NCBI RefSeq assembly: GCF_004210375.1
Contig: NC_134831.1
Coordinates: 41,822,035 to 41,886,034, forward strand
Source: Tachypleus tridentatus
Taxonomy: Eukaryota; Arthropoda; Merostomata; Xiphosura; Limulidae
Direction: 5' to 3'
DNA length: 64,000 nucleotides
The position numbers and the translations under genes are program-made. The notes under the pieces were generated by a model. It worked only from the letters and a program-made list of their open reading frames with translations, was not told the origin of the DNA and searched no databases. Numbering within the stretch: position 1 is the stretch's first letter; every line of letters begins with the position of its first letter. Positions 11,346 to 22,079 of this stretch are shown piece after piece.

Positions 11346-11745
11346 AACTTCTTTTTATTATACGATTTCGAATTTTTCCGAATAAATTATTATTTTCAAT
11401 GTGTCTGTGGTGAAACTTAGTTCTTCTATGACAAGTAGAATTTCTGTAATCACAGACATTTAATGTAGAAATTAGGGGCAGCAAATTGTTTTCAGAAATG
11501 ATTCGTGAGCAGTAATGTAGACACAGAAGGGTAAAGAGCGTGATAAATGTAGGGATCATTTTCCAAAAGTATGGGGCCTTTCCTTCTACTTAAAGAAGTT
11601 GAACAATTTACCTAAATGAAATTTTCACAACGAAAATACTCAAAACTTAAGAGAACGTTGGTTTTAACCTACAATAAGCTTCCAAAATGTAAACGACTCT
11701 TAAGAATATTAGGTTAGGTTACGTTACTGATATCGGTTATCAAAT

Positions 11746-11965
11746 TGTTTGTTTTGAATTTTGCGCAAAGCTACACGAAGGCTATCTGCACTATTCGTTC
11801 CTAATCTAACACTTTAAGACTAGAGAGAAGGCAGATTGTCTTTTGCCAAAGAAAAGTGAGATCGACAATGATATTATAACACACCCACTGCTGACAGGTC
11901 GAGCATGTTTGGTGTGTCTTAACCACGACTCTCATATTACGAGTCAAGCGTCCTTAACCACGTGG
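11746..11965 (-). mobile_element. SINE A with 13-bp target duplication
   Basis: Bounded by tcggttatcaaat at 11733-11745 and 11966-11978, exact direct repeats. The minus-strand reading has a head with acgtggttaaggacg, the trimmed middle gctcgacctgtcagcagtgg, and the tail tgtagctttgcgcaaaattc. The centre is shortened relative to other copies. Confidence 0.92.
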
Positions 11966-12425
11966 TCGGTTATCAAATCAGTACATTTTACCTTTTATGT
12001 GAAGAAAAAGAAGTTTCTCTTGTAATAAGATTTTCATAGGAGAAATATTAACGTCAAGAAAAGATGGTGTCAAAATTTGACCAAATCGTTTGAAAATAAA
12101 ACTGAATAAAGTATGTCTTAAGTTTTAACTACCACTCCTTATTTCCGTGATTATGGTGCTAGTGCTAGCTATCACTCTGTGTTTCTTTGGCCAACAGAAG
12201 ACGTATATAATATCCCATAAAAACCTACCACAAGATGTTTTCTACAGTTTAATTATAAGACAGAATGCGTTGTTTGTAATTATACACCGATAACTTTTTC
12301 TACATATAAACGCCCACTGAACCTCTTGTTTTATTTCTCGGAATAACACTAATATTTGGTTCTTTTTTGGTTTACTTAATTGAGTCATTTTTATTGGTAA
12401 TATCTCTCACATTGGATTCACTGTT

Positions 12426-12676
12426 AATTTCGCTCAAAGCTACATCAGGGCTATCTGCGCTAACAGTTCCTACTTTAGCAGAGAAAGACAGCTAGTCGTC
12501 ACCACCCACCGTCAGCTCTTTGGCTACTATTTTTACCAACGAATAGTGGGATTGACTGTATCCTTATAACGCCTCCACGACTGAAGGTGAGAACATGTTT
12601 CGGGGAAGATTGGAGAATTCAAACCTGTGACCCTTAGATGGCGAGTCAAGCGCCCCCTAACGATCTGGCCATACCT
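12426..12676 (-). mobile_element. SINE A, diverged full-length copy
   Basis: The + strand reads aatttcgctcaaagctacat, cagctagtcgtcaccaccca, ttaccaacgaatagtgggat, and ends in a degraded head aacgatctggccatacc. The flanks attggattcactgtta and attggatttgactcatta look like an aged target duplication. Part of a 112-residue + strand open frame (12627-12965) overlaps its end and is probably chance. Confidence 0.88.
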
Positions 12677-13259
12677 GTCCTTTCAGATTGGATTTGACTC
12701 ATTACATTTCCATCTCTTTCACAGTTGTTGTACATATTTAACAACAACAACAACAAAAAGAAAGAAAGTACGAAAACAAATCCTTAAAGCTCTTGAGAAA
12801 CCTTCCTCGTCGAGTTTGGCGGGAAACCTGCACGCCTCGAGACAAAAGGCGCCATACAGCGGAACTTGTTACGATAATTCTGAGTTGTCTCAAGAGCCAT
12901 TATTGTTTCTTGCCGCACTGATATCAAGTTATAGCAAGCCAAGTGGCGGTTGTTTCCGCTATTGAATCTTTTCTAGAACTGCTTGTCTTGATTTCTCATC
13001 CATTGTAGCTGAGGCCCTCTTCAAGGTTTCCCTCTACACACGTTTTGTTTCCCCACACACGACGTGAATTTTAAATTGATCTACTTTATCTTAATTGACT
13101 GTTATTCTGACAAGTTTATAATGTCGAACTGGATTTCACACATTAAGAAAAAAATATTTGAAGTATGTTGATTAATTTTAATTAATTAATACTCCGTAAC
13201 AGAATTGGTAAAGTGTAGATTTTTGTTTAAGGGCTATTAATACTTTCTTCTGTTATCAG
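12677..13259. other. non-coding stretch with moderate-GC patch
   Basis: A patch at about 12800-12960 (ggcgggaaacctgcacgcct, ccaagtggcggttgtttccg) is richer in GC than its surroundings and open in one + frame. I see no domain, so no gene is called. Confidence 0.35.
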
Positions 13260-13329
13260 ATTTCATTGAAAAATCAACAGTGCAATCCATCCTTCTAGGC
13301 CTCGTTGCTGCCCGTCACACGAGTATATC
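13260..13329 (+). CDS. weak candidate exon (70 bp)
   Basis: A strong acceptor (tactttcttctgttatcag) precedes a segment open in one frame that reads FIEKSTVQSILLGLVAARHT. The only nearby donor is weak (TATC|gtaaat), and the phase (1 or 2) does not match the phase-0 series elsewhere. It may be chance. Confidence 0.15.
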
Positions 13330-13459
13330 GTAAATGGGAAAGTTTCATTCGTTGGGGAAATAATTAGAATAATTAACATTTGCCTTAGATATTGTGCACA
13401 GAAACAACCAAATCTCGCCATGTTTATTTAATTTTTTAACACATTGATTTACAATCCAT

Positions 13460-13716
13460 GTGGCCCGGCATGGCAAAAAAAAAGCGTGTTAAGGCGTGCG
13501 ACTCGTAATCTGAGGGTCGCGGGTTCGCATCCCCGTCGCGCCAAACATGCTCGCCCTTTCAGCCGTGGGGGCGTTATAATGTGACGGTCAATCCCAAGAG
13601 TTGGCGGTGGGTGGTGATGACTAGCTGCCTTCCCTCTGGTCTTACACTGCTAAATTAGGGATGGCTAGCACAGATAGTCCTCCAGTAGCTTTGTGCGAAA
13701 TTAAAAAAACAAACAA
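13460..13716 (+). mobile_element. SINE A, internal-deletion form, 8-bp target duplication
   Basis: Flanked by tacaatcc at 13452-13459 and 13717-13724. The head gtggcccggcatggc carries an A-run, and the B-box is gcgggttcgcatcccc. The usual attcgttggtaaaagagtag segment is absent: the sequence goes straight from gtcaatccc to aagagttggcgg. The rest, including ctgccttccctctggtctta and the tail, is well preserved. Confidence 0.93.
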
Positions 13717-13724
13717 TACAATCC

Positions 13725-14719
13725 TTGGTACACCCATCCCCTACTTTCCCTCGCTAGTTTCACGGAGATCGGAGAAAGAAGGTGTGCACGAGCTACTCAC
13801 TCCTAAACAAAAATCTGAATATGAAAAAAAGTAGACAGATGAATTAAGACAAAGGAAGAAAAAGAAACTGCTATATAAAAGTAAACTAACGGATAAAAAT
13901 AAAAACTGCATTGGTGAAAAACAAATTCAGCTGATGACGTTTCCTGTCCCTGTAACGATAATGATCCTTTGTCAGCTATGGATTGATGTTTTTGTTTGGA
14001 TTTTTCGATGCAGTTGCATCATAAATTTTGTTTTGTGTATGATTATTTTATTTTACCTGTGTTTCACGTGTTGTTCTTTGTGTTTGATGATTTATTTACC
14101 CATGTTTCATGTGTTGTTCTTGTGTGTGATGATTTATTTACCCATGTTTCATGTGTTGTTCTTTGTGTGTCATGATCTCTTTACCCTTGTTTCGCTTGTT
14201 GATTTCAGTATAAGCTATCCTTCCAGTTATAAGTTGTTGTTATTTCGTATTAAAACTTTGACAGTTTGATTATTCTTAGATGGTTGAAGGTAGAGACAGA
14301 CAAATATAAGTTGATGGATCAGTTGCTGCCTATATACATTTAAGAGACTAAAGTCCACCTGTCCACAGAAGTTTAAATTTGATTTGAATGAAACTTTGCA
14401 AGATTTTTCAACATAATAATGGGAAGTTCTTAACAAGTTTCATTGCAATTGGGTCTCTTATAATATAAAGTTTATTTAGTGTATGTAATAAATTTAAATC
14501 GTACCAAAGTGAAATAAAATGTTTATAGACTCTCGCTATATTTTAAAAAAGTAGTAGGACCTTTTAGTTTAAATTGCTCCGTTAATGGAAAGGTTGCAGT
14601 TTTTTTCTTCTTAATTATGTACATTAATTATTATCAACGAAATTAGTTTTTGAATAAAACTTCTATAATTGTGGTAAAAAGAGCTTAATGCAGATTTTCA
14701 AAGTGAGTCTTCTTAGTGA
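13725..14719. other. non-coding stretch with short T-rich repeat
   Basis: Around 14060-14190 a unit like tgatttatttacccatgttt plus catgtgttgttctttgtg repeats about three times. This creates a hydrophobic 111-residue open frame that I treat as a repeat artefact. Confidence 0.5.
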
Positions 14720-15535
14720 AGAATCATACATGGATGAATGAATAAACAGAGAGGGCTAAATGTGGATGAATTCAGATAAAACTATTTATGGATGAAGGAA
14801 TAAACAGATATTCAGATAGGACTAAATATGGGTGGATGAATAGATAGATATTCAGATAGGACTAAATATGGATGAAGGAATAGATAGATATTCAGATAGG
14901 ACTAAATATGGATGAAGGAATAAACATATTCAGATAAGACTAAATATGGGTGGATGAATGGACTGATATACAGATAGTACTGAATGTGGGTGGATGAGTA
15001 GATATAGAGAAAGGACAAAATGTGAATGGATGAATAGTTAGTCGCGCAAAGTTACACGAGGGCTGCCTGCGTTAGCCGTCCCTAATTTAGCAGTATAAGA
15101 CTAGAGGGAAGGCAGCTAGTCATCACCACCCACCGCCAACTCTTGGGCTACTCTTTTACCAACGAATAGTGGGATTGATCGCACATTATAACGCCCCCAC
15201 GACTGAAATGGCGAGCATGTTTGGTACGACGGGGATTCAAACTCGCGACCTTCAGATTACGAGTCGAACACCTTAACACGCCGGGCCATTATATAGATAT
15301 ACAGATTGGACTAAATATGGATGAATGAATAGATAGATATTCAGATAGTACTATATAAGGATGGATGAATAGATGGATATACAGATAAGACTGAATATGG
15401 GTGGATGAATATACAGATTAGATTAAATGTGGGTGGATGAATATTAATATAGGACTAAATATGAATGAATGAACAGACAGATATATAGGTATAATATACA
15501 GGTTGGACTAAATATCGATGGAAGAATAGATAGAT
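14720..15535. repeat. 40-bp minisatellite split by a SINE
   Basis: Units resemble gatattcagataggactaaa followed by tatggatgaaggaataga. They run from about 14720 to 15040 and resume at about 15288 to 15535, interrupted by the SINE A at 15042-15287. Unit lengths vary from about 35 to 47 bp and some have a GGTGGATGA insert. Confidence 0.9.
15042..15287 (-). mobile_element. SINE A inserted in a minisatellite
   Basis: The + strand reads cgcgcaaagttacacgaggg, ggcagctagtcatcaccacc, cgaatagtgggattgatc, gcgagcatgtttggtacgac, and ends with a head complement ccttaacacgccgggcc. The array continues on both sides, so the array is older than this insertion. Confidence 0.94.
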
Positions 15536-15715
15536 AAAATTTCATCAAAAAAAGTTTTGTGTGTGTGTTTGGAAGAGCTTTAAAATACACATAATTTTAC
15601 CGAATTCCTGTTGTAAAAGAAAGTATTTTTTATTTCTACTGAAAAAGTATTCTTTAAGTGAGTTTTAATTACTCATCTTTTGTGTTCGCATTGAAAAAAC
15701 AACAAACTTTTGTTG

Positions 15716-15810
15716 GACACCTAACTCTATGCTACTGATTTTAGAAACTGGTCTCATGACGTTCTAAAAGACTCGGCGTTTTAAAATCAGTAACAGAGAA
15801 TTAGGTGTAC
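15716..15810. ncRNA. 95-bp hairpin; pre-miRNA-like or foldback element
   Basis: The left arm (acacctaactctatgctact, then gattttagaa) pairs with the right arm (ttttaaaatcagtaac, then agagaattaggtgt). The stem is about 28 bp with three mismatches and one G-U pair, closed by a loop of about 33 nt. Size and imperfect pairing suit a microRNA precursor, but a decayed miniature transposon would look the same. Either strand could be transcribed. I recognise no known mature microRNA. Confidence 0.4.
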
Positions 15811-17279
15811 AGAATATGTTCTAATTATTTGCAGATACTTATTGGTGTGAAGTTTCCACAGTTTAATACGGATTGAGCTTATTGCTGTAGATTTATGTGG
15901 AGATTTACATGTTTTCATCGAGTTCAGATTTTCCGATCTGTGTAGAGAAAGGAAAGAAGGGGAGGTGGAAAGGGGGTATATACGTGACGCTGAGAAAGGC
16001 TTTCAACTGCTCAGTAATACAGGAAGTAATTTCCAGTTGTTTGGTAATGGGAACTTTCGAGTGGCCACTTTAGAATGTTTAAACATCAATAAAAGATCTG
16101 ACTTTCGGTAGTGGTCGAACCTCCAACCGGAAGATGGACGGAAGGCCTGGGCGTCTGACGGACGCTCCAGCCATATGGAACGGATTGCAGTTGTTTGATC
16201 TCTCTATATATTCTTTTATATTTTTTTTAGTTTCGCGCTCAGTTATTCACTGTCTAGAAAGTTCCAGAAGAAAAAAGGAGAAGAAAAAGCCATTGGTTTG
16301 TAAAGCGGGTTATGCATGCTTCCATACTGATAACGGAAAAAATAAATAGAAAATAGTTGTAGCCTTTCCTTGGAAAGAAATCAATAATTCATTCAGCCGA
16401 AAGCTCTCTTCTATTTATATCCATGTCACAAGGACATTATTGTCTCACGATTTACTGTTCATGTTCCTCTAGTTCAACATTACAGCGCAGTGTTTTGTTG
16501 TTGTTTTTAGGCTCTCAGGAAAACATCTTTCACACAGTGCTGATAAAAAAACAACAACACTGGAGGCACGCGTTGAACGTCCAGTGGAATAGATATCGTT
16601 AAAAGAGTCGTTTGTATTGTACACAAAAGTAGAAATGCGGTAGTGATCAATGTTTTTATACCTCCCCTTGTAACGCTTCGTTTTAAGCCAACCATGGAAA
16701 TATCCGATTGAGTCTGAGGTTGCGAATTCAGCTTGTTTGTTATTAAAGGAAAGAAAATCGAACAAAAAGGGAAAGAAAGAACGATAAAAAAGAGAGGAGA
16801 AACCAGATTAACAACCTAATTAACTTTTATGTTTAATGTACCTATATGTGTATATTTTAAAATATTACCAGAACCTTTGAAACCTAATATATTCCAACTG
16901 AAAATACACATTCATGTAATCTCTTAAATGTAAAAAAAAAAATATTTAAAATTAATAAACGGTTATTGATAATATATATATATATATATATTAGAGATAA
17001 AAATGCAATATCTGCTGTAAATAATCATTTTTAAATGTATGTCAAAGTTTTAAAACGTTGTCAGTTACTATTTTGAATGTACGTCATAGCACATTTTGAT
17101 GATAGAAGATATGCAATATACAATTTAATGAATCTTTAAAACTAATAAATATATAGCCCTAACTTTCCAATATCTTGTTTATAAGCGGTATTTATGTTTT
17201 GTTTTTTAATTTACCCCAACCCCCTTCATTGATCTGTAAAAATGGATTCTTCCCCACTCACAATGGAAAAGCGATATAT
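15811..17279. other. non-coding stretch with a GC-rich patch
   Basis: At 16134 an ATG in good context (aagATGG) opens a frame beginning MDGRPGRLTDAPAIWNGLQ. This patch is clearly richer in GC and CpG than its neighbours and could be a 5' exon, but the frame soon becomes low complexity. A (TA)n run lies at about 16975-16991. A minus-strand open frame at 16469-16765 has no recognisable domain. Confidence 0.3.
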
Positions 17280-17618
17280 TTAAGAGCTTACAACGGTCAA
17301 ATCTGGGATTCGCTTCTCGCATTCATCACCGTGTAGATAGCCCATTGTGCAGCAGCTTTGCACGAAGGCAATAACGTCGTTGGACATTGGCAGCGTTGCC
17401 AGATATGGGGGCAGGGATTGGAGGGTGATGACGTAAATTCGTTGCCCCGTGCAGCTTGCGTGATCAGTTTGTAAGACATTTCTTTTGTGAAGAATGCTGT
17501 GGCCATGGAATGTAACATCTAAGTTCCGTGTGTAGAAACATATAACATCCACCAGGTGTAATAACGCTGTTGAAATAATGTAAAAACACTTTGGAGAATA
17601 ATAAGAAACGCAACACAT
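17280..17618 (-). CDS. open frame of 112 codons, unidentified, doubtful
   Basis: The frame contains LQSLPPYLATLPMSNDVIAF and YLHGDECEKRIPD. A second minus-strand frame is open over the same bases. The segment has a higher GC content than the flanks, which may mean an old exon or processed pseudogene. I found no splice signals that define it and no family match by eye. Confidence 0.15.
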   Translation of the reverse strand: MCCVSYYSPKCFYIISTALLHLVDVICFYTRNLDVTFHGHSILHKRNVLQTDHASCTGQRIYVITLQSLPPYLATLPMSNDVIAFVQSCCTMGYLHGDECEKRIPDLTVVSS

Positions 17619-17664
17619 CTTTGGGTGTTCCGTTCTTATTGGCTTAGTCTATGACGCTTACTGA

Positions 17665-18390
17665 TTGTCAGTACCCTCCCACTGTGTGCCCGTATTATAT
17701 ATTCCTAACAATAGCGGTAAAATAACCAACATTTGTGGAAAACAAAATCTTATAACAAAACATAACATTCCAGTAAACACCAACTTTATTCACAAACTAG
17801 GTACCAAAATAAATTCAATACTATGTACAAACTACACTGATAAACACAACATTAAAATTATTTACAAAATATAATGTAACACGACTTCTATATTGGAGAA
17901 ACAAGCAGAAAAATGGGAATCAGATTCAAAGAACAACAACAAAACAAAACATTACCTTCATACGTTTTTGTACACTGAAGATCAAATAAACACAACCATA
18001 GAAAACTCTCAGATACTAAGTAGGGAAATAAATATAAACAAACGCAAAATCAAAAGAAGGTTTACTTATACAACGACTAAAACCACGATTAAATTAACAT
18101 AAAGGAACTCCTTTATACCTATACTAATTAATAACCTAACATTTAACTGCAACGCCACCTACAATCCCGTACCCATTTACACACTCGTCCCTAAGACGTG
18201 CCCGGCAACGGTCAGCTCCAAACCCTCTCTTTGTTGATCTAAAGATGGCTTACGGAGGTCGAAACGTTGTTCTGTGCTTTATTTTAATTAAAGTGTCAGT
18301 ACTCATACCAGCCATCTTGAGAATACATTTTTATTTCAAGTGGATTTCCCGTCATCACAAAGCAAATATTTTTAAACCCAGTTTTTCCAG
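17665..18390 (+). mobile_element. Penelope-like element, 5'-truncated, decayed
   Basis: Seen: a first frame with PVLYIPNNSGKITNIC, then NTNFIHKLGTKINSILC, YTDKHNIKIIYKI and a stop. After a frame change comes DFYIGETSRKMGIRFKE, then back to a frame with IENSQILSREININKRKIK. Family knowledge: Penelope-like elements encode a reverse transcriptase followed by a linker and a GIY-YIG endonuclease. The FYIGET motif and the preceding linker fit that C-terminal part. The reverse transcriptase is missing. The 3' tail includes ggtcgaaacgttgttctg and tgagaatacatttttatttc, which recurs inverted at 21773-21950. Confidence 0.75.
17883..18060 (+). pseudogene. GIY-YIG endonuclease remnant of the Penelope-like element
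   Basis: The core is FYIGETSRKMG at about 17886-17918, with at least two frameshifts separating it from the linker before and the NSQILSREI segment after. The endonuclease in this family nicks DNA for target-primed reverse transcription. This copy cannot encode a working enzyme. Confidence 0.65.
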
Positions 18391-19401
18391 TAAAGCAAAC
18401 ATTCTGGGAAAACGACGACAACACACGTGGGAACTTTACGACGTATTTGCTTTTATAGAAAATTTAACGTCATTTATTTATTTATTGCTTTCTGTAGTTA
18501 GCTCTTCGTGCTTATTACTGGTGAGGAAAGTTTTAGACATGACGTACTATATATAGTTAGAATGTTATCTTTGTATTATATTTAACGTTATCACATTTTC
18601 ACGAAAATTTTAAATGTTTCAAAAATATTTTGACTCTTCATAAATACTATTTTTGGCTGTACTACTGGGAAACAGTAAAAGGTTTTTAGTAAATTCTCAC
18701 GGATGTCACTCGTTGCTGATGCTACACGTTAGGAATGGCTTAATGAGTTATCTTTGGTTTAAAGACGTTCTAGGGAGAATTAAAGACAAAAATAGGTTGC
18801 GTTTTTCAAATGTACTTGTGCGACAGTAATACAAGCCAGCAATCAGTTGTTATCTAGCTAAGTTATACCATGCTATTTAGTATACTGATTTTCATTACTT
18901 TTAAGTTCGATGAATTACTTATTGCTATACTTTGTTGTAAAGACTGTTTTGCATTGTTAATTTAATGTATGCGTTCAAGACTAACTTAAGTATCCTAATG
19001 TGGACAAACTTCTTTGGATATTGGGATTACAGACGAAGATGAGACAATGCATTCTAATATTCATAAATAAAAACATAAGCAAAGTACATTTCGTCACTTT
19101 CAATTATTGACGAGTTGATTTTCAATTTCGCGTTTAAATAGCTCGCTGTAAGCGAAAGTTAATGTTGATAATTGTTTTTTAATGGAAGGAATTATTTACT
19201 ATAGGATAATGGAAATGGTCACGTGCATGGACAGTGTTTCAGAAAAAGTTGAATAGAAGTTAAAAATAATATTTTGTTTGATATTTTGAGTGTGCAGCTC
19301 ATAATAATGGTTTCTATATTTCATATGCTTGTGGTTTGTTTTTTGCTATTAAAATTGTGGCAAATCAAGATAGTATATTTGCTAAATTTAGAGCTAAGTT
19401 G
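18391..19401. other. AT-rich non-coding stretch
   Basis: The + strand open frame 18245-18556 is the Penelope tail read through. No other gene, SINE or array is apparent. Confidence 0.45.
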
Positions 19402-19518
19402 TCCGTTTGTTTGTTTTAGAATTAAGTATCATTGGGATATCTGTGCTATGCTCACCATGGGTATCGAGACCCAGTTTCTAGCAGTGAGTCCACAGACATA
19501 CCGCTGTACCACCGGGGG
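19402..19518 (-). mobile_element. SINE B with 9-bp target duplication
   Basis: Flanked by gctaagttg at 19393-19401 and 19519-19527. The + strand reads gtttgtttgttttagaatta, the complement of the tail, then atgggtatcgagacccag (B-box region) and cacagacataccgctgtacc (head). Confidence 0.9.
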
Positions 19519-19544
19519 GCTAAGTTGCTTGTGAGCTGACTATA

Positions 19545-19745
19545 TGGTAGTAATTCTTAATTTAGAATTGATACACTAGAGGGAAAGTATCCACTTAAAA
19601 TCACCCACCGCCAACTCTTGGGCTATCTTAGTCAAATAGTAGGATTGATTGTAACATTATAATGACCCATGGCTGAAACGATATGTTAGGTGATGGGATT
19701 CAAACCCGCGTTTTTCGAGTGTCTTAATGATCAAGCCATGCTAGG
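19545..19745 (-). mobile_element. SINE A fragment lacking its tail
   Basis: The + strand reads cttaatttagaattgatac, then aaaatcacccaccgccaac, tcttgggctatcttagtc, gatgggattcaaacccgcg and tgatcaagccatgctagg. The 3' tail is absent. It lies 27 bp from the SINE B copy to its left. Confidence 0.8.
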
Positions 19746-19915
19746 CTTAACAAAATGGTTTTCACAGCAGGTTTGTGTTAGTGCAAAGCTGCACAAGTCG
19801 TGTGTACTTTGTCCATCAAGGAAATCAACTCGTGGATTTCAGCGTAATAAGTTCGTATACTTAACACTGACCCACTGGGGTACGGTGTAAAAGTAAACAC
19901 TGTCTTTTTTAGAGA

Positions 19916-20035
19916 GCCCCCCGCTAGTACAGCAGTAAGTCTACGGATTTACAACGCTAAAATTAGGGGTTCGATTCCTCTCGGTGGGCTCAGCAGATAG
20001 CCCTTTGTGGCTTTGCTAAAAGAAAAACACACTTA
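19916..20035 (+). mobile_element. SINE C with 9-bp target duplication
   Basis: Flanked by ttttagaga at 19907-19915 and 20036-20044. Structure: gcagtaagtctacggattta, then caacgctaaaattagggg, a perfect B-box ggttcgattcc, cggtgggctcagcagatagc, and a tail ggctttgctaaaagaaaaac. It shares the head design of SINE B but has its own 3' end. Confidence 0.93.
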
Positions 20036-20358
20036 TTTTAGAGACAGCAAGTGTTTGGGCATAGAATGTCTTAGATGACAGATATGGTGTTTAGGAATAA
20101 TGTATGTATGATATAAATTCACATTTAAACTGATGTCAGTTAAAGATTGTGTATTTCGTTATTGATCCAGTTCGGATCTTACAGTATGGAAAGTATATTA
20201 TGATATTTTTGTTTGTGTGTCCGTTGTCTGCCGTTGCCAAAGTGAGTTTTCACTACCAGAACTTATCAAGCTTAGCATACAATTTTCTTACTGGAAAACC
20301 GTAGTAGGCCAGCAGAAAGTGATGTGATATAAAATAATGTAATTGTTAGCCAAATATA

Positions 20359-20512
20359 GCCGTGGTTGCATGATAAGAATGACGGTTTAGAGTACTCACT
20401 AACATAGGAGTTGGTGGTGTAGATTAACTGTCTTCCCTATAGTATATAAAAACTAGGAACTACTTGTGCAGATATTCTTCTAGTAGCTTTTGTGTTAAAT
20501 TAATCCAAACAA
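20359..20512 (+). mobile_element. SINE A remnant, strongly decayed
   Basis: Only the centre and tail are recognisable: aggagttggtggtgtagatt, ctgtcttccctatagt, tgtgcagatattcttc and agtagcttttgtgttaaatt. Confidence 0.5.
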
Positions 20513-20719
20513 TAGTTAAATTACTGAGTTATATCTCAAGTTTATTGTAATGATTTTTGCTGAATCTAAGGATTTATTTTCTTGGAAAGTTATTAATGGA
20601 ATCCTAGTAGCATTATACTATTGTAAGTGTCTTCATAAAATTCTCATACATGTTGTTGTTTGTAGTGTTTGTACCGTCTGTTGTCTGTCTTCATAACTAT
20701 CTGCTTCTTTCGTTGTTTA

Positions 20720-20990
20720 GGCTCGAGACGGCCAGTTGCTTAAGGCATTGAACTCGCAATATTAGGGTCACATCCCCGTCACACCAAACATGCTCGCCCT
20801 TTCGGCTGTGGGATTTCCATATAGTGGCGGTTAATCCAACTATTGGTTGGCAAGAGAGTAGCCCAAGAGACTGCGGTGGGTGGTGATGACTAGCTGCCTT
20901 TCCCCTAGTCTTACACTGCTAAATATTAGGGGCGACTACCGCAGATAGCCCTTAGTTAGCTTTGCGCGAAAATTCAAAAACAAAACAAAA
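20720..20990 (+). mobile_element. SINE A with 13-bp target duplication
   Basis: Flanked by ctttcgttgttta at 20707-20719 and 20991-21003, exact. The copy runs from the degraded head ctcgagacggccagttgctt through aacatgctcgccctttcggc and gtgggtggtgatgactagct to the tail tgcgcgaaaattc plus an AACAAAAC run. The tail is a simple repeat, not poly-A. Confidence 0.94.
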
Positions 20991-21003
20991 CTTTCGTTGT
21001 TTA

Positions 21004-21704
21004 ACCTATTTCTGTGTGGATTTATTTTGGAATTTTTGTGTTCCTGTTAACTGTATTCATATTCAGACGTTGTACGTTAGCAACAAAAAGAACCCCCCCA
21101 CTGAGGTGCTGCTACTTCATTTCAAAATTTCGCGCCAAGCAATTCCAGATGATTCCACGTATAACCTTCTGAGAGGCTAGAGGGAATACAGATTCTCTCA
21201 ACAATGTCAATCTTAAGAAATAGGTTTTTTTCCAAACATATGTACATAATTTGTAAAAGAACTACAGTAAAATGGACATTCTGTATTTGTAATGTTTTAA
21301 ATGATATTATATTTTACACTTTAAAATATCTTTCAAGAAATTAATTAGCTCATGGCGTGATTATACTTCCGATTATATTGTTTCTTGTAGTGGGATGTGA
21401 CGACTAAGTTGCATCACCCATTCGGTTGCAGATCACGAATGCCTAAATTCTTAGTCCGAGCGTGAACAATATTTGACCTCATCTGAACTGTGTATTACTG
21501 CAGTTGATAATTTCTGATTGGTTTTAATCTGTGTTTTTAGTTTGTTTCCTAACGAAAAGAGTTAGATATTTTGTTTTGATGTGCCAGTATTGTTATTTGA
21601 GAACTGTAAAAGAAAATACATTCTGTGAACAAGCTATATTTAACTGGAGAAATGTTTCTGGAGAACTCACCGATAATGTAGAGTGAGCAAGTTGTGTACA
21701 TTCA
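21004..21704. other. AT-rich non-coding stretch
   Basis: No supported gene or repeat. The 72-residue frame at 20962-21180 starts inside a SINE tail. Confidence 0.45.
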
Positions 21705-22075
21705 CTGTATTTTTGTTTCGATACCTTCTTGTAGCTTTTAATTGGTTAAATCTTCTTGACACGACAAACTCGCTTGAAATAAAAATGTACCTCAGAACAG
21801 CTGATGTGGGTATTAACACTTTTACTAATAAAGTAGAGAATAACTTTCGACTTTCCTAGGTTATCTTCAGGTTAAGAAGGTCGAAACTTTGTTCTCTGCT
21901 GTAATTTGATAAAAGTGTTAATACCCATACCAGCCTTTCTGAGATACATAATTAGTTAAATGTTCTTGTTTCGTCAGGCTTTTTCTAATGTTTGATTGGC
22001 TATATGTTCGTGTTTCGACATCTTACTTCTAGTGTTCTATTGGTTGAACGTTTTTAAGTGCTAAGTAGTACAGTT
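21705..22075. repeat. short tandem array of about 45-bp units split by a palindrome
   Basis: Units resemble ttctagtgtttgattggtta followed by aatgttcttgtttcgacatc. One unit and a partial lie left of the palindrome at 21773-21950 (cttgtagcttttaattggtt) and about three lie right of it. Copies are quite diverged. Confidence 0.55.
21773..21950. mobile_element. palindrome of two Penelope-like 3' tails
   Basis: The right arm (ggtcgaaactttgttctctg, then aaaagtgttaatacccatac, ccagcctttctgagatac) parallels the tail of the element at 17665-18390. The left arm is the same sequence inverted, with its own differences: acctcagaacagctgatgtg, then ggtattaacacttttac, gagaataactttcgact. Each arm is about 65-75 bp around a spacer of about 28 bp. 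The arms differ enough to be old, or to come from two separate copies. Confidence 0.7.
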
Positions 22076-22079
22076 TTTT

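Noticed and set aside
13460..13560. tRNA gene candidate (B-box gcgggttcgcatccccg)
   Set aside because: The tRNA-like head is embedded in a SINE with target duplications and lacks a complete cloverleaf; the same holds for all other B-box matches.
13934..14269. 111-codon hydrophobic frame resembling a membrane protein
   Set aside because: Driven by three copies of a T-rich short repeat (tgatttatttacccatgttt), with no splice or promoter context.
21773..21950. Hammerhead ribozyme in the Penelope-like palindrome
   Set aside because: ctgaaga and gaaag occur, but bases that should form stem II do not pair, and no canonical cleavage-site stem was found.
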